This document shows, one piece after another, positions 45,500-56,859 of a DNA stretch of 64,000 bases; positions within the stretch are counted from its first letter, which is position 1, and each line of letters begins with the position of its first letter. The notes under the pieces were generated by a model, which was given only the letters and a program-made list of their open reading frames with translations, was not told the origin of the DNA and did no database searches. Origin of the DNA: Kalmusia sp. IMI 367209 (lineage: Eukaryota; Ascomycota; Dothideomycetes; Pleosporales; Didymosphaeriaceae); the NCBI GenBank assembly GCA_027946365.1, contig JAPEUQ010000003.1, positions 3,720,001-3,784,000 of the forward strand, written 5' to 3'. A program made the translations under genes and the position numbers.

Positions 45500-47415
45500 A
45501 TGTCCGCCAAATCCATCTTCGAGGCCGACGGCAAGGCCATCATCAACTACCACCTGACCCGTGCCCCCGTCATCAAGCCCACCCCGCTGCCCCCTCCGCC
45601 ACCCACAACCCGCCGTCCAAGCTCGCGTCGCTGCACTTCGCTGCCGATGCCGACATCAAGGGCGTGCTCGACCAGGCCGAGGCCACCTACCCGTGGCTGC
45701 TGGCGTCGGGAGCCAAGTTCGTCGCAAAGCCAGATCAGCTGATCAAGAGGCGAGGCAAGAGCGGTCTGCTGGCGCTGAACAAGACGTGGCCAGAGGCTCG
45801 CGCGTGGATCGAGGAGAGGGCCGGCAAGGTCCAGCGGGTCGAGACGGTCGACGGCATCCTGAGGCAGTTCCTGGTCGAGCCATTCGTGCCTCACCCGCAA
45901 AACACAGAGTACTACATCAACATCAACTCGGTGCGAGAGGTATGTACATTTCCGATTGTGGGTGCGTGCGAGCGCATGGCGGAGCGCTGTCGTGAATGCG
46001 ACGATGAGAAAATGCGAGGGAAGAGTGAAAACACTTGCGTGGCGGCAGCGCAGAGCAAATGTTCAGACGCAGGGCTGCGGGCGGACTTCAATTTTGTTTG
46101 ACGGCCGCTCGGACGAAGGGAAAACTTATCCTTGGCCCACTCCGCAGAGCACGCCCCTTCTCACTGCATCGCAATGTCCGCTATCGAAGCATGTGACAGT
46201 CCCGATTCAGCGAAGTTGGCGCGCGCCTGCCGTTTCAGTCGCCTCATTTCACTCTAATCTTGCGGCTCTTGCTGTCGCGCTCGGCTACTGCAACCTTTCT
46301 TACCAATCACATCGCGATCCCTACGCTAACTTCCCGATCTAGGGCGACTGGATCCTCTTCACCCACGAGGGTGGTGTCGATGTCGGCGACGTCGACGAGA
46401 AGGCTGAGAAGCTCCTCATCCCCGTCGACCTCAAGAACTACCCGTCCAACGAGACCATCGCCAGCACCCTCCTGAGCAAGGTGCCCAAGGGTGTCCACAA
46501 CGTCCTCGTCGACTTCATCTCGCGGTTATACGCCGTCTACGTCGACTGCCAGTTCACGTATGCTCCTTCACCCCGTCGTTCCCTCTTCGGACAGGCACGC
46601 TAACCCGTCCCAGATACCTTGAGATCAACCCCCTGGTCGTCATCCCCAACGCTGAGGGCACTTCCGCTGAGGTCCACTTCCTGGATCTTGCTGGCAAGAT
46701 TGACCAGACTGCTGAGTTCGAGTGCGGTGCCAAGTGGGCCATCGCTCGCAGCGCAACTGCTCTCGGCATACCAGCTGCTCCCAAGGATGGCAAGACCACC
46801 ATTGATGTCGGTCCTCCGCTTGAGTTCCCTGCTCCCTTCGGTCGTGAGATGAGCAAGGAGGAGGCATACATCGCCGAGATGGACGCAAAGACTGGTGCGT
46901 CTCTCAAGCTCACCATCCTCAACGCCAACGGCCGCGTCTGGACCCTCGTCGCTGGTGGTGGTGCTTCCGTGGTCTACGCCGACGCCATCGCCTCTGCCGG
47001 CTTCGCCAGCGAGCTTGCCAACTACGGTGAGTACTCTGGTGCTCCCACCGAGACCCAGACCTTCCACTACGCCCGCACCGTCCTCGACCTCATGCTCCGT
47101 GCTCCCCAGCACAAGGAGGGCAAGGTCCTCTTCATCGGTGGCGGTATTGCCAACTTCACCAACGTCGCTTCCACCTTCAAGGGTGTCATCCGCGCCCTCA
47201 GGGAAGTCGCACCCCTCCTCATCGAGCACAACGTCCAGATCTGGATCCGTCGTGCCGGTCCTAACTACCAGGAGGGTCTCAAGAACATCAAGAGCGTCGG
47301 CCAGGAGCTCGGCCTCAACATGCACGTGTTCGGCCCGGAGATGCACGTCTCGGGTATCGTGCCCCTTGCCCTCGTCCCGGGCAAGACGACGGACATCAAG
47401 GAGTTCTCTGGTTAG
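45500..47415 (+). CDS. acl2: ATP-citrate lyase subunit 2 (one frame break)
   Basis: Three exons; introns 45940-46342 (403 nt, unusually long) and 46558-46613. About 485 aa. ATP-grasp half ([70 protein letters not shown]) plus the citrate-binding half ([39 protein letters not shown]). Exon 1 is 440 nt, one short of the phase needed. The reading frame switches between PTPLPPP and [12 protein letters not shown] at the C-rich stretch 45588-45600. As everything else is perfectly preserved and the gene is essential for cytosolic acetyl-CoA, a missing base in the assembly is the likely cause. Confidence 0.93.
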
Positions 47416-48633
47416 AGCGTTGTACACTACATCTCGTCAGCGTGTGTTTTGCTCTCCTCTGGAAGAGGCTTTTGGGACCGGTTAGACAAACAGTCGGGCT
47501 TGGGTTGCGTACGTGCGTGCGCGCGTGGACTGCGCAGTGGCATGGGATGGTGGGCTTGAGCATGATTCCCGACTAGACTGTTGCGCACTGCCGCGTCGGC
47601 CGGTGGGCGCTTGGAAGTACAAAATTTAATATATCCCCAATAGACACGTGCTCATGTGCAGTAACCTCTCCTGATCAAGTGATGTGGGGGTTGAATAGAG
47701 CTTACAGGACTGTGTCTACTTACCCACGTTATTCGTAGCGTTTTGTTATCAATGTTCGATCCGAGTGTTGGTTTCGGTTGTCTAGTTGGTAGGACAGGAA
47801 TAGCGTTTCAGTTACTTTTGTCGTTGTTCCACTTCCATCTTATCAGTTTTCGTCTTACAGTACCTCGATGATGCACATTGTAGGGATCTGAGCATCAGAT
47901 ATCGCGCGCTGGGCGGCGGAGTACGGTTATTTGCATGGAGGTAGGAGATATGAAATTTGGAGTAAGAGGAAAATGTACGTTTCATTTGATGTGGTATGAC
48001 AGTAGAATAAGAGAAGGCTTAGGGTATTGGTAGGGGGTGTTTGCATTTATTGAGTATATGTAACGTCCCTTACGGGCCCAGCGTGTAATGTCTAGTCAAA
48101 GCCACTGTAAAGCAAATCAGTAAATGATACGTAATCATCACGATGTGTATTACACATATCATCTACTGAGCTGATCGTGTGTCTAGCAGGCCTGCCAAGG
48201 TCTATAGCTATGCGGACGCTTGACTTTCAGACAAGTATGGCAAATGAATCTAGAATTGACCGCTGTTCGGATCTAGAAGTCGCATTTACTTGTCATCTAC
48301 GGTCAACAGCGGCATTGCATTGGCTTCGAGTGTTTCCGCAATTCACCTTCAACCCGCAGGCGTAGCCTTGACTGGGGATAGCAAGGCACTTGTACTCGCA
48401 TATGTAATCTGTCACATAAGAGAACGGTATTCCTCTGGTACAGCTAATGGTCACAATGGGCTTTAAAAGATCAATTCTACTGGAGACCAAGGCTGCAGGA
48501 AGTGGGGTCGTGCATAGAATGGAGGGGGGGGTTGTGCATACGATGGTGGGGTCGTGCTTCAGTAAAGTAGGCAACCGTTCACTCGGCGAGCATCTCTAAC
48601 AGTTCTATCCAGACCATTTGTGTCTCTAGCGTG
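47416..48633. other. 1.2-kb intergenic region
   Basis: 3' flank of ACL2, then AT-rich sequence without family-like ORFs. It contains the G-rich imperfect repeat at 48502-48560. Confidence 0.5.
48502..48560. repeat. G-rich imperfect repeat, three copies of about 20-24 bp
   Basis: GTGGGGTCGTGC-like units centred at about 48508, 48532 and 48552, with an eight-G run at 48524-48531. Confidence 0.6.
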
Positions 48634-49578
48634 ATGTCCCAAACCTTTGTGGCTAGCAGTAATGTGGGTCCGGTACTGCTAGAATCGGATGCTATTCGGA
48701 AAGAAGCAGGATCGAAGTATAGCTTCGTACGGTCTCGGGCAGGTTTGTACAATCCTTCCTTCTAGCAGCATTTTCTAACAAGTTGTTCCTTAAGGAGCAG
48801 CTTCATCTCGCCGGATCGTTTTTATTGCTGTGTTGCCGGGGAATTGGTCATTGTTCAGACCCACTCACAAGGGCACACCTATGTTTACAACTCAGGCTGA
48901 TATTGGCCCGTTCCCGGGGTTACAAACCTATGATGACATTCGCGGGAACCGACGCTGGGTCCTCGGTGTGTTTCAAGAGCGTGTTCCTCCGGACCCGACT
49001 TGGTCTGATTTCACCGATGCTCAATATTTCGAATATGGGAAAGAACGGCGGAGCATACTACATAAGGAGCTCGAAGCGTGGCAACAAGTGGGCACAACTG
49101 ATCTTGGCGATGACAAGATCAAAGAATTCGGTATACACCCCCTTCTCCCTTCTCGGTAGCTGTCACTGATTTCTATTGCTTAGAGACTTTGCTGTGGCAG
49201 GCGTGGAAGCCAAGAGACCATGACAGGAGGCTCTGGAACAGCCAGAACTTTGTCATTTATCTTGCCTTCCTCATCATGAATCAAGCATCCAGAGATTCAG
49301 ATTATCGCTTGTTATATTCTCTTCATTGGGATCTCTTAGCGAAGCAAAATAACAGCTTCGGCAATATGATGATCCGGAGGCATGTGACAAGCATGGTTGG
49401 CATGGCTGCTCTAGGCGCAGCTACAGGTGGAGTAGGGGCATTTGCTGCTTGGGGCTTCGGTGGATATAACATGGTTGAAGGAGGCTTTTCGCTCCACAGC
49501 TGTGGTACCAACCTTCAGAGACTGAGGGACCAATTCCCAGAGCTAAGGGCTTTATTAGGGGGCTGGCGGTCCAAATGA
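48634..49578 (+). CDS. Uncharacterised 277-aa protein with Gly/Ala-rich hydrophobic segment
   Basis: Proposed three exons: 48634-48742, 48801-49130, 49184-49578. Intron 1 (GTTTGT donor, TTCTAAC branch, GAGCAG acceptor) and intron 2 (GTATAC...GCTTAG) keep phase. A shorter model could begin at ATG 48881. The N-terminus is polar. The middle holds VLGVFQERVPPDPTWSDF and LLWQAWKPRDHDRRLW with many Trp, and a C-terminal stretch MVGMAALGAATGGVGAFAAWGFG (given here as positions about 222-244) looks membrane-interacting. No domain recognised; no signal peptide. Small proteins of this kind near HET and orphan membrane genes are often accessory. Function unknown. Confidence 0.55.
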
Positions 49579-50005
49579 AGCAGGTTAAAGGAAATTTGGC
49601 CTGATATTATATCTGTTTGGGGTGGTGTGTGACGGCTTGTTTGCTTGAAAGCAAACACAATCACATGTTTCTGAACGTACCCACATACTTCAAAGTATCT
49701 GTAGCATGGCGTTTGAAATAGTCCACTAGGGTTGACTGCTTAATGCAAAATACTGATCCGCAGATACTGTTGACTCAGGCTTCAATGTAGGAGTGTGGAA
49801 CAGGTTTTGGAGAGGGTGGCGTGGGGTGTGCTGTGGAAAATGATGGGTGAATGAGTGCGACAAGAAATCGATCTGCCGCTCCTAAACAGACAGGAACATT
49901 TAAACGGATGCTAAACAAACGCTATGCTAGATACTACGAATCGAAAATTCTCATCAGCCCCACATCTCCCCTGACAGCCCTGAACCATCCTCGACACAGC
50001 CAACC
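49579..50005. other. Convergent intergenic spacer
   Basis: 427 bp between the 3' ends of two orphan genes; nothing else seen. Confidence 0.5.
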
Positions 50006-52290
50006 TCACGAATCCAACAACTTCCTCTCACTATCTTTCCTGTCTATCGTCCCTTCCCTCACTATCCCATGATCCTGCAATTCCATCTCATCCCCCATCC
50101 TCACCACCTGATACCCATTCCCACCGCCCATCACCCCTCCCTTCTGCCGCAAACTCATGCCTGTAAGATTGAAATTGCCTCGCTCCACCAGCACGGGTAC
50201 ATCGTCTTCCTTGCCCATCCACGGGCCTACGCCCCGCCCTTCAGCCGCCATGCGCTGGAGTTGGAACGCATTGGATTCGACCCACTCGAGGCGCTTGTAT
50301 CCCCCCCTTCCGGTGCGCGTTTGATAGTAAGCGACAGCCTTAGGAAGTACCATATTGAGCAGCATAACAAACAACCCAAGTCCTATCAACAAAGATAGCC
50401 CCAGCACGCTGAACGAAGTGTGCGCTTTCGACCGCATCTTTATGCTGTGGCAAAGATGCTCCATTTCTGGGTTATCGGGCCCCTTTATGTACTTGAGGAT
50501 AGGCAGTCCGTTGCCGACGTCGAACTCCGGGGGGCGGGCGAAAGTCGGGGCAGCGCGCTGAAGGGCGGCGAGAGAGGTGTTGAACCAGTTGCGCGCTTCG
50601 GATTGCCAGTGGTTGTCTGGGAGGGCGGCAGAGAGGCCAAATTGCGTGCCGCCGTCCCAGAGGTAGTCGTTCGCAATGAGGTTTTCGCGACCAATGAAGA
50701 TGAGTTGAAAGTTGAGTTGGGTGACTTCATAGAGGGTTGTATGTTAGTGGGGTGAGGATAGGTTGAAACGGTAGGGGGCTACATACACCAGATCATTTTC
50801 CACATGAGCTGGAAGACGGCTCTTTGCGAGGGATTGAGGTGAGCGAGCTCTTCGTCTTCGTGGGGAATGTCGTATACGCCTGTATGAGGCGAGCAATAAG
50901 AGCCGTCCAGGGTGCATAACTGATACTGTTGGCGGCATCCGACGAAGGATCTTGCATTGGTCGCTGTGTATCCCGAAATGTTGTAGCTTTGTGCCTTCAC
51001 CGGAGTTGTCGAGTTGAACCAGGGATCGCCTATTTGAAAGGGGTAGGTTATCCTATTAATGAGACTGATGAGAGTAACGTCGGAATCGTTGACTTTGAGT
51101 TCGTCGATTGGTTCGAACGTGGGAGCGTAGAAGCCATTGTAGTTTACGAAAGATGTAGCAGATCTGGGCCAAGTTAGGAGATCAAGTTCTTTCCGGAGGG
51201 CGAGAAATTCAACTCACTGTATCTCGTAAGCACTATCTCCATACGCAATGGCTTTTTCTGTCACACAAAACATGAATTTCATGTGCAAATCCTCTTTCTC
51301 TGTCCCGAGACGATAACATTGAAATTTGTCTCCACTAGATACAGTAGCATTCCACCCTGCATCGACGAAATTAGTCTGCTCTGGGGTCAAGTCTAAATCA
51401 TCAGCAGTGCCCCATCCTGTGGCGTACTTGTCTCCCGCAATCGGAGCACAAGTCATGGATTGACGCAACGTAACCGCGCTCTCCGGAAGCGTGTTGATGC
51501 CGAGATCAATGTCAGATCGAATGATACCCGTATCCAAGGTAATTGCTAAGCCATTACAAATTTTGTCGTCGAAGGGACACGGCGCAGATTCAGTGGTATT
51601 GTAGGGTATTGTAGGACGCGTGTAGATTTCGCAGGCATTTGAGGAGTTGTCGCTAGTTTGCGCGTAACATGATCGTGCATAGCTGGCACTGCGACGGTAT
51701 CCATATCTTGCCATGACCACCAAGGCGCTGAAGGTGTCGAATTTTCCGGGCTCTTGGAGCTCGGCAGTAGGATTAAGAACTTCTTGCATCCAGCCACAAT
51801 TCCCCGACACAGCCAGAACCTCATCGCTTCCAGCAATGAATCTTGAAGAGAGACCGCCAAGGGCACCTATACCGGCCGTGTGTATCATTGCGAGAACGAT
51901 TAGCCAGTACGTGCGGTTGAAGGCATTGACTCTTGAACCCTTATGCGCTACTCCAACTCTGAAGAGCTTCCAACCGAGACTGGCTTCGGTGTCTGTGTTA
52001 CGAAGCACGAGTTGGATCTGATGGTAAGTGTCATCTTGGTTCGCAGACGATGCATGTGATTGATGAATAACGAAGCAGATGATAGACCACAGATAGCTGC
52101 CGGCAAGCCTTATGAACAGCGCAAGGAACGCAATAAGGATTAGTCCCCACTGAGTAGGCAGGGTCAAGGTCGAACGTGTGCCCCACTCAGAGTCTTGAGA
52201 GTGTTAGAACATATACACAATATGTACAAACAACTCACCTAGATTGACCCAGAATCCACAATGAGTTCTTGCGCAACTCTCCCACCACAT
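50006..52290 (-). CDS. Uncharacterised 707-aa membrane protein
   Basis: Four exons: 52239-52290, 51218-52193, 50787-51163, 50006-50724; introns of 45, 54 and 62 nt with consistent phase and good branch sites. Starts MWWESCARTHCGFWVNL. Two N-terminal membrane helices (about 35-70, GLILIAFLALFIRLAGSYL; about 115-140, YWLIVLAMIHTAGIGALGG) are followed by a large, probably extracytoplasmic region of some 400 residues with many Cys and N-glycosylation sites (NTTES, NATV, NISG, NTSL). A single C-terminal helix (VLGLSLLIGLGLFVMLL) and a polar tail end the protein. The plan matches a recurrent uncharacterised membrane-protein family of dothideomycetes and sordariomycetes, but no function is known. 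Confidence 0.75.
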
Positions 52291-52833
52291 GCTGAATAGG
52301 AATTTATTTTGGAATTAGGCTTCAAACGCGGGATATGGCGTCACGTAAGAAGAGTTTGTAGTCTTGGACTCAGGTGCGTCATTGCAAAAATATCGTGCAC
52401 GAGATGAAAGGAAAGGAAAGGCGGCAAAATGCAAGTTTGGCTGGAACGTGCAGACGAGGCTGAGCTCCTGGGAGCCGAACTGGTTTTGACACGAGAGCAT
52501 GAAGGTACCAACTAGACTACAGCAAGCAGGAAATTTGCGAATCGCAGGTGGAGCTATTGCGCCTTCTTTGATTGGTGCTCTAAACGGCCCCCATTGCCTG
52601 AAACACGATGTAGGGCTGAATTCTATTCGAAGTGGCGCACTCTAAACCCTGTCAGGGGGCGAATCTGAGCGCAAAAGGCGTCCCGTGCGGGTATCGCAGA
52701 CCATTGTCGGCCTTGAGTGCGGCGATCGCACCAGATGCACGATGTAGTCGCGAAGAAGCCTCATCTCTAAGATGGCCTCGGGCGTTAAAAGGGCCACGGG
52801 GCGTAATAAGCTGGGAAGATTTCCGTCCGCTTT
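52291..52833. other. Intergenic
   Basis: Promoter of the 707-aa membrane protein gene and 3' flank of the RRP42-like gene; nothing else seen. Confidence 0.5.
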
Positions 52834-53999
52834 TCACCCCACCTCGATGGCCTGCAGCGCACTGATGACTTCTTCTGCTACCCCTCCCTCCTCCACGACT
52901 AGTTTGACAATTTGAGAAATCAGGCCCCTCTTCATACCACCCCTTGGAGGGGTCCATACTCCAGAGCTCGCAAGGAGCTCCCGCTGGGTCAACGCCTCTG
53001 CACTTGATGTCGGTGCAGCTCCGCCAGTAGCGGAGTTCATCGAGTTTGGCACGCCTGGTGGTGTTAGATGTGATGGTGGGTCGATAGTCCGAATAGATAC
53101 GATTCGTGCACGCGTCGACGGGGCAGTTGCGTTCGCGCATGCGATCGCAAGCACGGCATCGGCGACGGCAAGCTCCTCCATACACGGGTCAAAGATGATG
53201 TTCGGTCCCACGGCCATAGCTAGAACTATCACAGGAGGTCTGTCCTCTGGGGTCTCAGCGGAGTGCTTGCCTTTATTCTTGGGAAATAGGTAGACTGCAG
53301 CATCCCAGTCATCGTCGAAAAGCGGGTCTTCGTCTTTTTCAGACTTCAAGGCCGGCAGGCGGGAGGTGAGGAGGGCAAGGTGCGTGGTCATGGACAAAAG
53401 CGCCAGCGGGTACGAGAGCGGCGGAGAGAGTAGGAGGATCTGGTCATGTGTCAGCGCGTCTCTTGCATACAAGGCAAGAGCGAACTACGCACGTCAATGT
53501 ACACCTTCCAATGAAACCGGCTGTTGATATATAGTCTGTCCTTGAGCTCCCCGCTGGCGAGCAGGCTCTCCATGAGCATCGAGGCAAGGAACACGGGTAG
53601 AGGGTCGTCGTCGCGGAAGCCTGGGATCTCCACGCTCATCTCGATCCACCCGTTCTGTCCCTTCCCCTTGCTATCGTCGTCGGCGCCGCCGCCGTCACGC
53701 ATCTCGACATCGCCCGCGGCTACCGAGAGGACGCTGGTTTGCGCCTCGACGCCTGGCCGCAATCGCGACTTCTCGACCTCTGCCTTGACGCCCACGAGTG
53801 CCTCGGTGCCGTCTTCCAGGGCGATGCGCGCGCTTCCGTTCGCTCCAGGCAGCACGTCATATTCGGCGCGCATGGACCGGAAGTCCCTGGGGCCCTTGGT
53901 GTGGTCGAAGCGGATGGGCGGCGACTGCGAGAGCGTCGAACGCAGGAACGACAGCTCGGCCGGGGACAGGTCGACGTGGACAGGCTGCGAGGGCGCCAT
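52834..53999 (-). CDS. RRP42: Exosome core subunit Rrp42 (RNase PH fold)
   Basis: Two exons, 370 aa: 53493-53999 and 52834-53439, intron 53440-53492. The start MAPSQPVHVDLSPAELSFL resembles Rrp42, followed by the RNase PH core (GPRDFRSMRAEYDVLPGANGSA then TEALVGVKAEVE) and a C-terminal RNase PH domain 2 (AVGPNIIFDPCMEELAVADAVLAI). It is a ring subunit of the 3'-to-5' RNA exosome in nucleus and cytoplasm; eukaryotic members lack catalytic phosphorolysis. A Gly/Asp-rich insert (about 105-125) is extra. Divergent from the transporter gene with 337 bp between the starts. Confidence 0.85.
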
Positions 54000-54336
54000 T
54001 GTGAAAGGCTCTAGCTGGGGTGGTGGTGCCTCGAGGTGCCTTGGAGGGAGTGATTGCCGCGGGCCATATTTTCGAGAAGCAGAAGCGCGCTCGGGCCAAG
54101 CTAGCGCGTCACCACGCTGGCAGTGTCCGACCGCTCCTTGTCCTGCGCCGGCACGCTGCACTAGTAAATGCTAGGCTTCCTCGCCGTCATTGCGAAGAGG
54201 CATTCATCCATCCTCGCGTCGTCCCTTCTGTACACTACCTTCGTTGCCTGCGCGCAGCTATGACGTTGGTGTAGTGTTGCAGCAGCCCACGCGACCTCGT
54301 CACCCTGTCACACGCGCCGAAACCGCCGCCCGCGGC
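54000..54336. promoter_or_regulatory. Bidirectional promoter between RRP42-like and MCH1-like genes
   Basis: 337 bp between the two start codons; no defined motif recognised. Confidence 0.5.
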
Positions 54337-56142
54337 ATGTCTCCGTCCCACTCCAACCGGAACAGCAGCCATGGCATCGACAAGCTCGACTACCCATCGC
54401 GTCCCCTTCTGCACCACGACACCCAAAGCGACTCGACCCGCCAGTCGCAGGATACAAGTTACGCCGGCAGCTTCTTTGAGCAGGTAGCTGAAGGCATCAT
54501 GGAGCGCGACCGAGCCCGCCTGCAGCGCGAGGCCGTCCGCTGGCTGGGCTTCATCTGGGCCCTCGTCAACTGCCTCTGCGCCGGAAGCATCACTGCCTAC
54601 TCGTTATACGGACATTTGTTCCAGTCGAAGCTGCACTACACCCAATTCCAGGTCAACATCGTCAGCATCACCGCCGAGCTGGGCATGTACCTCCCTGTGC
54701 CCGCCTTTGGGTATCTGTGCGATCGCGTTGGGCCTGGGACCCCTTCCGCCCTCTCTGGCGTCTTGTTCGGACTAGGCTATCTGCTGGCTGCCTTCGCGTA
54801 CAAGAGCGGGCCTCCGCCGTCAGCGGGCGGCCATGGGTGGCCGTTCGGCGTCATGGTGCTCTCTTTCGTCGCAATAGGCATGGGCACAAGCTGCATGTAT
54901 CTCTCTGCCGTCACAACGTGCGCAAAGAACTTTGGGCGCGGAAAGTGGAAGGGCATCGCGCTGGCAGCTCCGATTGCTGCCTTCGGCTTAAGCGGCTTCT
55001 GGCAGAGTCAGGTCGGCAGCAGGCTGTTGTATGACAGGAAGCCGGACGGCTCAAGGGGCGATGTGAACGTCTACCATTTCTTCCTCTTCCTCGCCATAGT
55101 TCTCTTTGCCGTCGGCAGTATTGGCTTCTTTACGCTGCAGATTGTCAATGAAGAAGAGATGATCGACGAGGCGGTAGAAGAGCTAGAGCGATCCGGTCTA
55201 TTAGCCCAGGACGAGTTCTTCACCCAAGCCGCAAGCAACCACGGGTACGGCACCATGGAGCCTCGTGACCTGTCCGACTCCACCTTCGACTTCCTACAAT
55301 CAGAGGCTGAGCGCTTGAAAGCTCAGGCAGAAGAGGAGGCGCGCAAGAAGACATGGTTGTTGAATGAAGAAACGAAGCGATATGTCTCTGACCCGACCAT
55401 GTGGTGGCTTGCGACTGGCTTCTTCCTCGTCACCGGCCCTGGGGAGGCCTTCATCAACAACCTTGGAACCATCATCGGCACCTTGACACCTCCTCACACC
55501 TTGGCGACGACTTCGCCAGCAACTCATGTTTCCATTGTTGCGATCACGTCTACTGTAGCCCGACTCGTCACCGGAACCCTCTCAGATATCTTGGCTCCTA
55601 TAGCCGTTATACACCAACACCGCCGCGGCCCTGATTCCGTCGCCAACTCCATGTCTTCGATTCCACCGCAGCAAAAGATATTTTCTGTATCACGCGTCAC
55701 TTTCCTCCTAACCTTCGCATTCATTCTATCTCTCGGCCAATTGCTCCTCGCTAGTGGCTGGGTCCAAAACCACCCATCCCGTTTCGCGGCCGTCTCCGCC
55801 CTCATTGGCTCCGGCTACGGGGCCGTCTTCTCCCTCACACCAATAGTCGTCTCCGTCGTCTGGGGCGTCGAAAATTTCGGTACCAACTGGGGCATACTCG
55901 CCATGACTCCAGCTGCTGGCGCGACTGTCTGGAGCGCCATATATGCCACCGTATATCAGAAGGGAGCGGCAACTGGCGAGCCTGGGATTGAACGCGACGC
56001 AGATGACGTCCTTTGCTACGGTAAGGGCTGTTACTCTGTGACGTTCTGGGCGATGGCTGCGAGCGTGTGGGTCGCCATGGGCCTCTGGCTATGGGCTTGG
56101 AGGGGCCCTGGAGGCTGGAAGAAGAGGGGTATTGCTGTATAG
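54337..56142 (+). CDS. MCH1: MCH1-like major facilitator transporter
   Basis: Intronless, 601 aa. The first ATG in this frame is 54337, although the frame is open from 54190. The polar N-terminus is followed by 12 membrane spans: WLGFIWALVNCLCAGSITAYSL (start), a loop 2-3 motif GYLCDRVGPGTPS, FWQSQVG, then a long acidic cytoplasmic loop (about 300-370, with EERSGLL-like and AQAEEEARKK helices) and a second half beginning MWWLATGFFLVTGPGEAFINN. The pattern (VSIVAITSTVARLVTGTLSD) is that of yeast Mch1, a vacuolar relative of monocarboxylate/nodulin-like transporters with no proven substrate. Confidence 0.87.
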   Translation: MSPSHSNRNSSHGIDKLDYPSRPLLHHDTQSDSTRQSQDTSYAGSFFEQVAEGIMERDRARLQREAVRWLGFIWALVNCLCAGSITAYSLYGHLFQSKLHYTQFQVNIVSITAELGMYLPVPAFGYLCDRVGPGTPSALSGVLFGLGYLLAAFAYKSGPPPSAGGHGWPFGVMVLSFVAIGMGTSCMYLSAVTTCAKNFGRGKWKGIALAAPIAAFGLSGFWQSQVGSRLLYDRKPDGSRGDVNVYHFFLFLAIVLFAVGSIGFFTLQIVNEEEMIDEAVEELERSGLLAQDEFFTQAASNHGYGTMEPRDLSDSTFDFLQSEAERLKAQAEEEARKKTWLLNEETKRYVSDPTMWWLATGFFLVTGPGEAFINNLGTIIGTLTPPHTLATTSPATHVSIVAITSTVARLVTGTLSDILAPIAVIHQHRRGPDSVANSMSSIPPQQKIFSVSRVTFLLTFAFILSLGQLLLASGWVQNHPSRFAAVSALIGSGYGAVFSLTPIVVSVVWGVENFGTNWGILAMTPAAGATVWSAIYATVYQKGAATGEPGIERDADDVLCYGKGCYSVTFWAMAASVWVAMGLWLWAWRGPGGWKKRGIAV

Positions 56143-56859
56143 GTTGGCAGGACAACATTATTTTGCGCGAGAGGAGGGAAATGTACAGGAGAAGGATGTG
56201 TACTTTCTATCTACGGTCATGTGTTACGACAGCGTGCATTGCGTTCATTTGGTCTAGCTAGATCGGCCTGATTAGGCGGCTAGAGGCGTTGGCATTGGGT
56301 GGGATCACATACTGCATAGTTCTTTCCTTTTATCTCTAGACTATATCACTAAACCAGTAGACAGTTCGATTTCATGCATTTCGCCGCTTAGACGGTCTTC
56401 ATTGCCCTGGTGTACGACTTTGGGTAAGGCTGCACTTACCTCGCCGGCCGATATTAGACTCGGGACATGACTTCCTCCGTTTACAGTTATAGCGCAGCGC
56501 CCAGGCTGTCGTCTTTGCCAATATTCTTTCACCGACATACATAACAGGAAGTCTTTACTCCACTCGAAGCCTTCCGCAACGCGCGCGGCGCCAAATCCCG
56601 AAGATCAGAACGCGTCAACCAAGACAGCGCCTCACATGACTGGAACTGCAGAGGAACAGAGGGTGGCGGAGCCATTTTAATCGTAAAAACTCAGATGTCG
56701 TTGATGAGCAGATATCGAAAGCCTAAAGCTGCGCCTGCAGGACTCGCATCCCTGTTCTAATTGCATGTGGTAGCCTGAGCGCCACCCGCATCTTCATCAT
56801 CCAAACTGCACTCGATATCACCATCTTCACTGAAACTCAGCATAGCACTGGCACCTAGT
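56143..56859. other. Intergenic
   Basis: 717 bp with no supported gene. It contains the HET gene promoter. Confidence 0.5.

Noticed and set aside
44591..45557. Long overlapping ORFs on both strands (up to 274 codons)
   Set aside because: GC-rich intergenic artefacts between acl1 and acl2, no conserved motif, and several overlap each other.
46600..47427. 275-codon reverse ORF
   Set aside because: Antisense shadow of ACL2 exon 3.
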